NCBI RefSeq assembly: GCF_900099925.1
Contig: NZ_FNDE01000002.1
Span: 1 to 64,000 of the forward strand
Direction of reading: 5' to 3'
DNA from: Aneurinibacillus thermoaerophilus
GTDB taxonomy: Bacteria > Bacillota > Bacilli > Aneurinibacillales > Aneurinibacillaceae
Length of the DNA stretch: 64,000 nt
In this document: one piece after another, positions 26,491 to 35,068 of the stretch
How positions within the stretch are numbered: position 1 is the first letter of the stretch
Layout of the letters: every line of letters begins with the position of its first letter
Notes under the pieces: generated by a model
The model's database searches: none
Seen by the model: only the letters and a program-made list of their open reading frames with translations
Told to the model about the DNA's origin: nothing
Made by a program: the position numbers and the translations under genes

Positions 26491-27039
26491 ATGGCAAGAA
26501 AAAAAGATAGTTATAAAAATCATCTAAATAAGACTGTGGAGCAGATACTGGCTTTGCCACGAAGACAAAGACGTTTTCCCGCTATGGCTTTATATTTACA
26601 AAATTTTGATATGTCTGTTCAAGAGGTTGCTGAACTTTTAGATATACCAGAAGGAACGGCTAAAGATTGGGCAGCAAAGGACGAATGGGCGAAGACCAGA
26701 GAAGAAATAAAAGAAAAAATAAAAGATAAAATAAAAGTTACAGCAGAGACTGAACATACAAAGATAATTATGCAAATCATTTCTAACCTTCTTCAGAAGT
26801 TCCTAGAGGCATCATTGAATCCAAACGTTAAGGTCATTGATATACGTGATTTAAAATTCTTATCTGAGGCATTAGAAAAGAATTATAAAATACTGGGATT
26901 GCTTAATGTTATAGAAGAACCTACACAGAAACATGAAGTGGAATATAAAGGAATTAATAATCCTGTTCAAAATCTTTCAGATGAAGAACTTCGTCTTCTC
27001 CTGCTTGGTCTTCAGGAGAAGGAAGGTGATGGAGAATGA
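26491..27039 (+). CDS. Terminase small subunit
   Basis: Binds phage DNA at the packaging site and brings in the large subunit. The 182-residue protein has an N-terminal helix-turn-helix (FDMSVQEVAELLDIPEGTAKDWAAKDEW), a charged coiled segment and a C-terminal acidic tail. It overlaps the large subunit gene by 4 bases (ATGA). AAAGGAGGG precedes ATG. Confidence 0.88.
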   Translation: MARKKDSYKNHLNKTVEQILALPRRQRRFPAMALYLQNFDMSVQEVAELLDIPEGTAKDWAAKDEWAKTREEIKEKIKDKIKVTAETEHTKIIMQIISNLLQKFLEASLNPNVKVIDIRDLKFLSEALEKNYKILGLLNVIEEPTQKHEVEYKGINNPVQNLSDEELRLLLLGLQEKEGDGE

Positions 27040-28478
27040 CAGTATTAAGTCATAAGGAAATTCAGGTATTAAGAGAATTGGCTCAAACAGAATTGGCAAG
27101 AAGAAACTTTCATGATTTTTGTGTTTATATGTATCCAGAGTTCTTTACTCCGAATAAGCCTCATGCTAAAAAAATTGCCGAAACACTACAACAATCATAT
27201 GAAGACTACAAGAGAGGCTTACAGCCTAAAATTATTATTGCTCTTCCTCCACGTGCAGGGAAGAGTTTTATTATTTCTTTATTTTGCGCTTGGCTTATTG
27301 GTAAAGAACCTAAAGAGTCTATTATGAGGAATACATACTCCGCTTCTCTTGCAGAGGATTTTTCATACTACATTAGAGAGTTAATTCAGACAGAGAAGTA
27401 TTTAAAAATATTTCCACATATAAAACTAAAACAAGATAAATCAAAAATCGATGGTTGGTCTATCGAAGGTGCGCCACGAACAACATATTTCTGCGCGGGT
27501 GTCGGAGGAAGTATTACTGGCAAGGGTGCAACTATCTTAGCCGTCCTTGATGATCCGATTAAGAATATGGAAGATGCTATGTCCCCTGTCATCAGAAAGA
27601 AAACTTGGGAATGGTATACTTCCACGCACAAGACCCGCTTGGAAGGCAACTGTATAGAAATTGTTATTGCTACCCGCTGGCACACGGAAGATCCAACGGG
27701 AAAAATAATGGAATTAGATAAAAATGAAAATGAATGGAAAAAAATCATTATTCCTGCATTAGACGAGAACGGTAAAAGTTACTGTGAGGAGATTAAATCA
27801 ACAGAGGACTTTTTAAAATTAAAAAAATCTATGGATAGTTTTATTTGGGATGCATTGTATATGCAGAAACCTGCAAACGTTGACGGGGTTCTCTTTAAGA
27901 AAAACGAACTTAATTACTTTACAATGCAAGAATTAAATAAATTACTTAGAAATAAAAAACCAGATGTAATTGTTGGTTACACAGACGTAGCCGATACGGG
28001 GGCAGATAGTCTTTGCTCTCTTATCGGCTATAAGTTTGAGGATAAAGTGTATATAGCAGATGTGATATTTACACAAGACCCGGTTGAAGTAACAGAACCG
28101 CTGGTCGCACAACAGATAATTACACATAAACCTAACACTCACACGATCGAAAGTAACAATGGTGGTCGTAGTTTTGCTCTTAATGTGCAGAGATTAGTCA
28201 GCGGTAAGACATTTACTTTTATCAATACGAAACAGAATACACAAAACAAAGAAACAAGAATTTTGATGAAATCGGGGCAGATTAAACAGCATTTCGTATT
28301 TAGAGAAGATTATGAGATTGGTAGTGATTACGATAAATTTATGAACGAACTTACTAGTTACGTGAAACTTGGTAAGAACAAGCACGACGATGCAGTGGAT
28401 GCCGCTACAGGTTTAGCGGAGACGATTTTTGAAGAAAACAACATTCAATTAGGCGGTAAAGTATTCAGCCGTAGATAG
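27036..28478 (+). CDS. Terminase large subunit
   Basis: The packaging motor. The 480-residue protein has a Walker A ALPPRAGKSF, Walker B TILAVLDDPI, a coupling segment IATRWH and a nuclease domain with GYTDVADTGAD and NKHDDAVDAATG acidic residues. It starts at the ATGA overlap with the small subunit. Confidence 0.95.
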   Translation: MTVLSHKEIQVLRELAQTELARRNFHDFCVYMYPEFFTPNKPHAKKIAETLQQSYEDYKRGLQPKIIIALPPRAGKSFIISLFCAWLIGKEPKESIMRNTYSASLAEDFSYYIRELIQTEKYLKIFPHIKLKQDKSKIDGWSIEGAPRTTYFCAGVGGSITGKGATILAVLDDPIKNMEDAMSPVIRKKTWEWYTSTHKTRLEGNCIEIVIATRWHTEDPTGKIMELDKNENEWKKIIIPALDENGKSYCEEIKSTEDFLKLKKSMDSFIWDALYMQKPANVDGVLFKKNELNYFTMQELNKLLRNKKPDVIVGYTDVADTGADSLCSLIGYKFEDKVYIADVIFTQDPVEVTEPLVAQQIITHKPNTHTIESNNGGRSFALNVQRLVSGKTFTFINTKQNTQNKETRILMKSGQIKQHFVFREDYEIGSDYDKFMNELTSYVKLGKNKHDDAVDAATGLAETIFEENNIQLGGKVFSRR

Positions 28479-28490
28479 GAGGTGATAGAT

Positions 28491-29963
28491 TTGAAACAAA
28501 TTGGAATTTTGACGAGTAGAGGGAAGTTTGTAGATAACGAGATTATGAATAAATACCTATTAAAAGAAAGAAAAATAGACGAAAAAAGTAAGCAGATAAA
28601 AGACCCCTTTGCAGGGAAGTATACAGATGGTCTTGTTGTCCCTCCATACAATCTTTTGGAACTGGCAAATACATTGTCGTTTAATCCTTACCATTTCAGG
28701 GCTGTTGTCACCGTAGCAGGAGATGTCGCAGGAACAGGATATGTTCTCAAACCAACAGTTGATGAACCAAACGAAGAAAATAAAAAAGAGTTAATAGCAT
28801 TTTTTGATAAGATAAAGCCTAGTGTAAATGAGATTGTTCGCAGAATGTTGGTTGATTATAAAACAACAGGGAACGGATATTTAGAAATAATTCGTGAGGG
28901 ATATGCACTTAACGGTAAGCCCGTTGGCCTTGACCATATTCCTTCCCACACTGTAAGGGAACATGTTAGCGGTGAAAAGATATGTCAGATACGTGGAGAC
29001 CAAAAAATATGGTTTAAATTATTTAATGCTCCTTTTGATTTATCTGTACATAACACGGAACCAAAAACGAACGAGGAACGTGCAACAGAATATTTATCCT
29101 TAAAAGAATACCATCCTTCTGACGATTTTTATGGAATTCCACAATATATTTCCGTGATTCGAACAATGTATGGGGATATTGCAAGAAACGAATATAACCT
29201 TTCGTTCTTTAAAAATTATGGAATGCCTGCTGCTATCGTTTCAGTTGCTGGAAATTTCAATCCTGCACAACCGATTGACTTAGAAGGTCATACCATAGTG
29301 GATTATCTAGAAGATCAATTTAGACAATTCCAAGAAAACCCTCACAGCACTATGTTATTAACAATACCAAGCGCAGGTGGTGGAGAGGTTAAAGTAGAAG
29401 TAACACCTATTGGCACTGAACAAAAAGATTCTTCTTTCCAAATGTATCGTAAAGACAATCGTGATGAAATATTAGCCGCTCACGGTGTTCCTCCTTATCG
29501 GCTCGGTATAGCCGAAACAGGAAGTTTAGGGGGTAGCACAGCAGAAGAAAGTACAGAAATATACAAGAGAAGTATTATAGAACCTTTACAACAACTTGTA
29601 GAAGCAATGATTAACCGAATTATCAGAGAAGGTTTTGGAATAACCGATTGGGAATTTCGCTTTAACGATATAGATTTAGAAGATATGGCAAAGGATTTAG
29701 AGTTTGCAGATGCACTTTTCCAAAAAGGTGCTATCACACCTAACGAGTTAATTCGTAACTTTGGTAAGAAATTTGGGATTGAACCTGACCCTGACAATCC
29801 ATATTTAAATAGCCACTACATAAATGGAACTCCTATTGATTTAGAATACATAATCGAAAAAATGGAAAAAGAGAAGGACCAAGAAATGGATTTAGAACAA
29901 GCAGAAAGTTTGTTGAATAAAATCAAATCTGTCATGTTCAAGTCCGTGATAAAGAATGAGTAA
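28491..29963 (+). CDS. Portal protein, PBSX XkdE type
   Basis: Forms the ring at the capsid vertex. About 490 residues with NPYHFRAVVTVAGDVAGTGYVL near the N-terminus and PPYRLGIAETGSLGG in the C-terminal half, as in XkdE-like portals. TTG at 28491 is chosen because it lies 8 bases after AGGAGG; a GTG at 28482 is too close to that site. It overlaps the next gene by 8 bases. Confidence 0.88.
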   Translation: MKQIGILTSRGKFVDNEIMNKYLLKERKIDEKSKQIKDPFAGKYTDGLVVPPYNLLELANTLSFNPYHFRAVVTVAGDVAGTGYVLKPTVDEPNEENKKELIAFFDKIKPSVNEIVRRMLVDYKTTGNGYLEIIREGYALNGKPVGLDHIPSHTVREHVSGEKICQIRGDQKIWFKLFNAPFDLSVHNTEPKTNEERATEYLSLKEYHPSDDFYGIPQYISVIRTMYGDIARNEYNLSFFKNYGMPAAIVSVAGNFNPAQPIDLEGHTIVDYLEDQFRQFQENPHSTMLLTIPSAGGGEVKVEVTPIGTEQKDSSFQMYRKDNRDEILAAHGVPPYRLGIAETGSLGGSTAEESTEIYKRSIIEPLQQLVEAMINRIIREGFGITDWEFRFNDIDLEDMAKDLEFADALFQKGAITPNELIRNFGKKFGIEPDPDNPYLNSHYINGTPIDLEYIIEKMEKEKDQEMDLEQAESLLNKIKSVMFKSVIKNE

Positions 29964-30813
29964 AGAATTAGAACTTTATATGAAGGCTCGTAGAATACAA
30001 CAGCATATGGCAGTAGAAAAGTCAACAGATAAAAAATCAATTGCTATCATGGGGCAAATGGTCGATAAACTTGCGGAAGTAATAAAGAAAGTAGGTAAGG
30101 AAAGTATTGAACTTTTAAAAAGCGATAGAGGAACTTACTATTCTCCTGATATGTTTTCAGTTGCTTTAGATTTAGTAATGGCTCATTACGAAGAAGAGTT
30201 TGCTGAAATCATGACAGAGTTCAATGTAGAAGCCGCTCAACTAGGACAGAATAGAATAATTCATCATTTGCAGGTTATGGGCTTCTCTTTAACTCATGCA
30301 CCTATTACTGACCGTGTATTAGAGTTAATTAAAGAACAAACCTTTGAAGCAAGTAAAAACACATTAGCAAATATTAAAGGCGACGTAATGGATAATATTG
30401 CAGATAGTTATCGTCAAGGATTAGGTATAGATGATGCGGCTAAACGATTAGAAGAAGTTTTTGAAAATATGAAAGAACATCAACTAAAACGAATAGCCCG
30501 TACAGAAATTAATGGAAATTTACAAAAGGGCGCACACGAAACAATGAATGAACTTAATATCGAATACACACAATGGATTTCAGCAGATGACAGCAGAACT
30601 AGAAGAAGTCATAAGGAACTAAATGGACAAATAACAAAAAGAAATGGTAAATATAGTAATGGTTTAGAGCATCCCGGAGACCGTAGAGGTCCGACAGAAG
30701 AATGGATTAATTGCCGTTGCAGAGAAGTACCGTATTTTATTCCAAAGGGATATGCCCCACCACCGGGTAGAGACTGGTTTTATGAAAAAGATTTAATAAA
30801 GATAAGTCATTAG
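29956..30813 (+). CDS. Phage head morphogenesis protein (SPP1 gp7 / Mu gpF type)
   Basis: A 285-residue minor head protein. The C-terminal domain has ARTEINGNLQKGAHETM, ADDSRTRRSHKELNGQI and WINCRCREVPYFIP, the usual pattern of this family. Its gene follows the portal as in SPP1 and PBSX-like phages. Confidence 0.88.
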   Translation: MSKELELYMKARRIQQHMAVEKSTDKKSIAIMGQMVDKLAEVIKKVGKESIELLKSDRGTYYSPDMFSVALDLVMAHYEEEFAEIMTEFNVEAAQLGQNRIIHHLQVMGFSLTHAPITDRVLELIKEQTFEASKNTLANIKGDVMDNIADSYRQGLGIDDAAKRLEEVFENMKEHQLKRIARTEINGNLQKGAHETMNELNIEYTQWISADDSRTRRSHKELNGQITKRNGKYSNGLEHPGDRRGPTEEWINCRCREVPYFIPKGYAPPPGRDWFYEKDLIKISH

Positions 30814-30824
30814 GAGGTGGTAAT

Positions 30825-30986
30825 GTGTTTGGATTTTTTAAAAGTAAAGAACAAAAGAGGTTCGAAAATTTTTTAAAATATGAGGAATTCTACAAGAGTC
30901 AAGAAAAAAATAGATTTAAAGTCGTTTTTACACATTATAGGTATGAAGACTATCTTGAAGATAGAAAACGATACAGAGGTTATTGA
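30825..30986 (+). CDS. Hypothetical phage protein, 53 residues
   Basis: GTG at 30825 follows TAGGAGGTGG. The product is very basic and aromatic (starts MFGFFKSKEQKRFENFLKYE). It is followed by a small GAGGCTACA/TGTAGTCTC hairpin. Not recognised. Confidence 0.55.
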   Translation: MFGFFKSKEQKRFENFLKYEEFYKSQEKNRFKVVFTHYRYEDYLEDRKRYRGY

Positions 30987-31033
30987 AGAGGCTACATTAT
31001 GTAGTCTCTTTTCTTTTGAAAGGAGGTGAGTAG

Positions 31034-32023
31034 ATGGAAAAGAGAATTGTATATGCTCCAGTGCTAGTGCCTGATAAACCTGATCATGATGGGGATATAG
31101 TTACAGCCGAACAGATTCAAGAATTTGCTCACCGTTTTATGGCTTCATATCGAAATATCGATTTACAACATACAATGAACAACATTGGTGTTCCAGTAGA
31201 ATCCTACATTGCTAAACAACCTTATAAAGTGGAAACACCTGAAGGTGAAAAAGTATTGCCTGTTGGAACTTGGATAATGGCTGTTAAGGTTATTCACGAA
31301 GACACTTGGAACAGAATTAAAAATGGAGAACTGACAGGTTTTAGTATTATGGCAGTCAAGAAAACCGTGCTTAATGAAATAGTTGCTAAATCAAGAGAAT
31401 TTAGCCTTTCTGAAAGCGACTTGGTTGCCGTGAAAAGTAAAACTACCTTGAAGGATCTAGGTGATGATCTAGAGGTTATATTTGTTTCCATCGTAGATGA
31501 ACCCGCTGTTCCAGATGCGAAGTTTTTCACTATTAAATCCAAGAAGCAGAGTTTAATAGATAAATTAAAAGAAAAAGTAAATAAAGCACTCTTGGATGAC
31601 AGTGGCACTGCTCGAAAGGAGGTGACAGGTATGACAGAGGAAGAATTAAAGGCTCTTTTGGAGACTATTCAGGCTTTGCAACAAAAAGTAGCAGCACTAG
31701 AAGAACAAATAAATGGAGAACCAGAAGATTCTCAAGAAGTAAATCAGGAAGAAGTTCAAGATAGTGCTGAAAAGGGAGAAGAAACTGAAACTTCTTCTCA
31801 GGAACAAGCAGATGAGGTTTCAAGCGAAGAAGATTTAAAGGCGATAATTGCAGATTTACAAAAACAGATTGAGGAACTTAAAGGTAAAGGTTCTAATACT
31901 GTTGCTAAAAGCCGTAAATTGAGAGGTTCCGATTTCCAAACTACTAATGAAGAAAAGAAAGAAGTATATAAGTCCAAGTACGAACGTGATGCGTTCGGTA
32001 ATCGAATTAATTTAGGACTATAA
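31034..32023 (+). CDS. XkdF-like prohead protease-scaffold fusion
   Basis: The N-terminal half (residues 1-160) looks like the XkdF/S78-type phage protease: MEKRIVYAPVLVPDKPDHDGDIV, LQHTMNN (His) and LTGFSIM (Ser). The C-terminal 130 residues are a charged coiled coil ending in a basic capsid-binding tail, typical of a scaffold. A strong internal ribosome site and in-frame ATG at 31631 allow separate synthesis of the scaffold. AAAGGAGGTGAG precedes the first ATG. Confidence 0.82.
   Translation: MEKRIVYAPVLVPDKPDHDGDIVTAEQIQEFAHRFMASYRNIDLQHTMNNIGVPVESYIAKQPYKVETPEGEKVLPVGTWIMAVKVIHEDTWNRIKNGELTGFSIMAVKKTVLNEIVAKSREFSLSESDLVAVKSKTTLKDLGDDLEVIFVSIVDEPAVPDAKFFTIKSKKQSLIDKLKEKVNKALLDDSGTARKEVTGMTEEELKALLETIQALQQKVAALEEQINGEPEDSQEVNQEEVQDSAEKGEETETSSQEQADEVSSEEDLKAIIADLQKQIEELKGKGSNTVAKSRKLRGSDFQTTNEEKKEVYKSKYERDAFGNRINLGL
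31631..32023 (+). CDS. Nested scaffold protein from an internal start
   Basis: Inside the XkdF-like gene, AAAGGAGGTGACAGGT stands directly before the in-frame ATG at 31631. The product would be the 130-residue scaffold domain (MTEEELKALLETIQALQQKV onward). This mirrors lambda C/Nu3, where the scaffold starts inside the protease gene. Confidence 0.6.
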   Translation: MTEEELKALLETIQALQQKVAALEEQINGEPEDSQEVNQEEVQDSAEKGEETETSSQEQADEVSSEEDLKAIIADLQKQIEELKGKGSNTVAKSRKLRGSDFQTTNEEKKEVYKSKYERDAFGNRINLGL

Positions 32024-32043
32024 AAGAAAGGGGAGATGAAAAT

Positions 32044-33006
32044 ATGTATAACATTGATATTAAAGGAGGAATTGAAAAAGCACTAAAAAGTATTACGGTG
32101 CAAGATTTAAATGATAGTGTTTTAAGTCCAGAGCAGTTCCAAAAGTTTGTGGATGGATTGCAAGACGAAAGTAAAATTTTAAGTATGGCTCGTCTACAAG
32201 AAATGTATAGTCAAGTAGCAAAAATTGACCGTATGCAATTTGATGGCCGTGTCTTAGAACAAGGTAAAAATGCAGACGGCACTCAAAATATTCCGGGTGC
32301 TGCTAAACCAACATTCAAAACTAATGAATTAGTTGCTCACGAATTAGTAGCAGTAACTGGTCTTTATGATGATGCCGCTCGTCGCAATATAATGAAGAAA
32401 AATTTAGAGAACTACCTAATTACTCTTTTCAGTAAGCAAGTTGCCTTCGATTTAGCAGAATACTGTTTGTGGGCTAATACTGCTTCATCTGATCCATTCT
32501 TAAAGAAAACAAACGGTTGGATTGAACTTGCTGCTAACAAATTATATGGACAAGGAACTGAAGCAGACTTCAATCCTACGGATATTTTCAGTATTTTTAA
32601 TTCAATGATTCAGGCTATGCCTAAACGTGCTATTCGTAATCGTTCAGAAGTTGTTTTTCATGTAGGGTTTGAAATTGAAGATGCTCTTCGTGATGCATAT
32701 GCGAATCGTGGTACTGATTTAGGAGACCTCGCACTTACTACAAACGGAACACTTACATATAAAGGCTTCCCGGTTGTGTATGATCCTGCAATGGATGCAT
32801 ATCCTGATGATACTGGTCGTGCTGTTCTTTTCACAAATCCTAAGAACTTAGTTTATGGTGTATTCCATCGTGTAACGATTGAAGCAGACCGAGTTCCGAA
32901 GGAACGTAAAACAGATTTTGTATTAACTTTTGAAGGAGATGCAAATTACGATAACGAGGAAGCAGCAGTAGTTGCTTACTTAGACAAAGCAAAGCCTAGT
33001 GCTTAA
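32044..33006 (+). CDS. Major capsid protein, PBSX XkdG type
   Basis: A 320-residue shell protein following the protease-scaffold gene. Features include ARLQEMYSQVAKIDRMQFDGRVLEQG near the start and KGFPVVYDPAMDAYPDDTGRAVLFTNPKNLVYGVF in the last third, as in XkdG-like capsid proteins of the HK97 fold. Preceded by AAAGGGGAG. Confidence 0.85.
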   Translation: MYNIDIKGGIEKALKSITVQDLNDSVLSPEQFQKFVDGLQDESKILSMARLQEMYSQVAKIDRMQFDGRVLEQGKNADGTQNIPGAAKPTFKTNELVAHELVAVTGLYDDAARRNIMKKNLENYLITLFSKQVAFDLAEYCLWANTASSDPFLKKTNGWIELAANKLYGQGTEADFNPTDIFSIFNSMIQAMPKRAIRNRSEVVFHVGFEIEDALRDAYANRGTDLGDLALTTNGTLTYKGFPVVYDPAMDAYPDDTGRAVLFTNPKNLVYGVFHRVTIEADRVPKERKTDFVLTFEGDANYDNEEAAVVAYLDKAKPSA

Positions 33007-33045
33007 AGTTTTGTCTTCTCTTCTTTTTAGAAAGGAGGAATTACA

Positions 33046-33378
33046 GTGATTAGTGTTGTGAAACTATATGAGGTTAAAAACACTAGCACTGATACAGTAG
33101 CAAAAGGGGGATATATCTTTCCCCCTAGAACTACTGTAAAAGTCAGAGTTAGTGAATATAAAATAAAAGAATTTTCGGCTCATAAGGATTTAAAGGTAAA
33201 AGAAGTTTCTTCAAGCGATAAACAACATGGGGAAAGAAAAAATGAAACAAGTAAATACAGAATTAATGGTAACGGTCGATTACAATGTCCTTACTGCGAT
33301 AAAGATTACAAGACAGAAGAAGGCTTAGATAAACATATTGAAGAAAAACATCCAGAGAAGAAGCAAGGTGATGCCTAA
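33046..33378 (+). CDS. YqbF-like phage protein with a C-terminal C2H2 zinc finger
   Basis: The N-terminal 60 residues (VVKLYEVKNTSTDTVAKGG, VKVRVSEYKIKEF) resemble small YqbF-like proteins that follow capsid genes in skin/PBSX relatives. The C-terminus is CPYCDKDYKTEEGLDKHIEEKH, with two cysteines and two histidines spaced as in a classical C2H2 finger. GTG start behind AAAGGAGG. Role unknown; head-tail joining or DNA contact would fit the position. Confidence 0.75.
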   Translation: MISVVKLYEVKNTSTDTVAKGGYIFPPRTTVKVRVSEYKIKEFSAHKDLKVKEVSSSDKQHGERKNETSKYRINGNGRLQCPYCDKDYKTEEGLDKHIEEKHPEKKQGDA

Positions 33379-33809
33379 TGGGTAAATACTATTCAACCAT
33401 TGAAGATGTAATCGTCTATACAGGCATAGAACCTGTTGATTTAAAACTTGATACAGAAGAAGAATTACATTCAACAATTGAAACTTGGCTTATACAGGTT
33501 AAATCCCTAATGGACAGAATAACAGAAAGAGATTTTCACAAAGAACTAGAAGATGGGAAAATTAACGAAATAGATGCTGGTCTTCACAATATTGCTCTCC
33601 GTATTACAGCCAATATGGTTCTCCAAGCACAGATAAGAAAACAAACAAGCACAATAGAAAAAGACAGTAACCTTCCACAATTACTTCAATCCTCCATTAT
33701 TACCCAAGATATCCGAGAAGAATTAGAACAATATAAAAACAAAAAGATAGAAAGTAACGATTTTAGTTTTTTTATTCGCAGAGTGCGAAACGGAAGTGAA
33801 TTATCATGA
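33378..33809 (+). CDS. Head-tail connector, YqbG-like
   Basis: A 143-residue helical protein starting YYSTIEDVIVYTGIEP, which matches head-completion proteins of the gp6/YqbG group. It shares its first base with the previous stop codon and overlaps the next gene by 4 bases. Confidence 0.75.
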   Translation: MGKYYSTIEDVIVYTGIEPVDLKLDTEEELHSTIETWLIQVKSLMDRITERDFHKELEDGKINEIDAGLHNIALRITANMVLQAQIRKQTSTIEKDSNLPQLLQSSIITQDIREELEQYKNKKIESNDFSFFIRRVRNGSELS

Positions 33810-34315
33810 ATACACAAGTAAATGATCAGGTATTAGAAAATTTACCTGCAAATGTTAGACAGGCTATTGAACAAGCAGTAGAAATGACGAAATTGGAAAT
33901 GTGGAGGAATTTACGAATAAAAACTCCTGTTGATCATGGACGTGCTGCGAACAGTTGGCAAATGCAAGTTGTAAACCCATTAGAACATATGATTTATAAC
34001 ACTGCTTCATACATAAAGTATCTAATCGAAGGAACGGGAGAGTATGGACCAACTGGAAGACCGATTATGCCAAAAACAGCAGGTGCATTAAAATTCCTTT
34101 GGAAAGGAAAAACTTTCATCTTCAAAGGAGATTTAACGGAAAAATGGCAAAAGGCTAGTTTTATAAAATGGGCAAAAGAAGAAGGAATGGAACCTGTTCT
34201 TTCTTGGCCAAAAGGTATTAAGCCACATGATTTTATTGATAAAAGCAAACAAGAAACAGAGGCACGTATTCCTGAATTTGTCCAAACTGCAATAGACCGG
34301 GTTATGGGGTCATGA
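33806..34315 (+). CDS. HK97 gp10-like head-tail joining protein
   Basis: A 169-residue protein with KTPVDHGRAANSWQ and YIKYLIEGTGEYGP, the usual pattern of the HK97 gp10 family. Its stop codon overlaps the first iteron of the second mirror element (TCATGAACCGA). Confidence 0.85.
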   Translation: MNTQVNDQVLENLPANVRQAIEQAVEMTKLEMWRNLRIKTPVDHGRAANSWQMQVVNPLEHMIYNTASYIKYLIEGTGEYGPTGRPIMPKTAGALKFLWKGKTFIFKGDLTEKWQKASFIKWAKEEGMEPVLSWPKGIKPHDFIDKSKQETEARIPEFVQTAIDRVMGS

Positions 34316-34585
34316 ACCGATTTTTATTTTTATGAACCGACTTTGAACCGACTTATGAACCAATTTTGTCCTACAGCCCCAACGAATGAACCAAATGAAC
34401 CGACTTTTTCTAAAAGTTTTCAAACAGCAATACTAGTTTTAAAATAGCATACCAATGTCTTTATATTGTTTAGGGAAAAAGTTTTACAGAAACTCGGTTC
34501 ACTCGGCTCAGAGCCTATCATATCAATGTTTTTTCGGTTCATGACTTGGTTCAAAGTCGGTTCATGTTTTTTTCTAAATCGGTTC
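34314..34585. repeat. Mirror-symmetric 12-iteron element, copy 2
   Basis: GAACCGA at 34314, 34334, 34345 and 34397, GAACCAA at 34357 and 34388. TCGGTTC at 34494, 34534, 34557 and 34579, TCGGCTC at 34503 and TTGGTTC at 34546. Steps are 20, 11, 12, 31, 9, then a 97-nt centre step, then 9, 31, 12, 11, 22. This is the same plan as copy 1, with the same centre step of 97. The centres are also closely alike (TTTTCTAAAAGTTTT, AACAGCAATACTAGTTTT, TTGTTTAGGGAAAAAG). It splits the head-tail gene block. Confidence 0.93.
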
Positions 34586-34603
34586 AAAGAAAGGAGGGGC
34601 TTT

Positions 34604-35050
34604 ATGATTGGGTTAGGTAAGGCTGTTGTACAAATACAAGAAAAAGTTGAGGAGATTTTAAAGAATGAAAATAGAGAAGGTGGAAGGCTAGAAGGAGTAA
34701 AGGACATCATTAGTTGGGTTTATCATAAAGGAAAACCTTCTCACCCCGCCATTTGGATAATTCCACAAGACCCCACTCCAACAACTGTAGCATTAGCGAA
34801 TAAACGATACTGGGAACAAATATTTAGTATTGCAAGTTTAGTAAAAAGTAATGATCCTGTCGAAGGAGCAAAACAGGCTACATTATTGGCAGGAGAAGCG
34901 AGGGATATATTAATACAGTCTAAGCGACTTGGACTTTCCTATGTACAAGATGTGACTGATTTATCGTTTAGCCCCTCCAACAATTCCAACAGCAATGGGA
35001 TTGAATATGGAGCAGTGGCTTTTATTAAAGTAAAATTTTTTACTATTTAA
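34604..35050 (+). CDS. Tail completion / YqbJ-like protein
   Basis: A 148-residue protein in the position of the tail terminator. ATG at 34604 follows AAAGGAGGGG, itself only 19 bp after the last iteron. Upstream in-frame codons run through the iteron element and are not credible coding sequence. Weak family resemblance only. Confidence 0.65.
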   Translation: MIGLGKAVVQIQEKVEEILKNENREGGRLEGVKDIISWVYHKGKPSHPAIWIIPQDPTPTTVALANKRYWEQIFSIASLVKSNDPVEGAKQATLLAGEARDILIQSKRLGLSYVQDVTDLSFSPSNNSNSNGIEYGAVAFIKVKFFTI

Positions 35051-35068
35051 CGAAAGGAGGAATTATAT

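Noticed and set aside
34466-34603. In-frame extension of the YqbJ-like gene through iteron copy 2
   Set aside because: The extension consists of iteron sequence, and AAAGGAGGGG lies just before the ATG at 34604.
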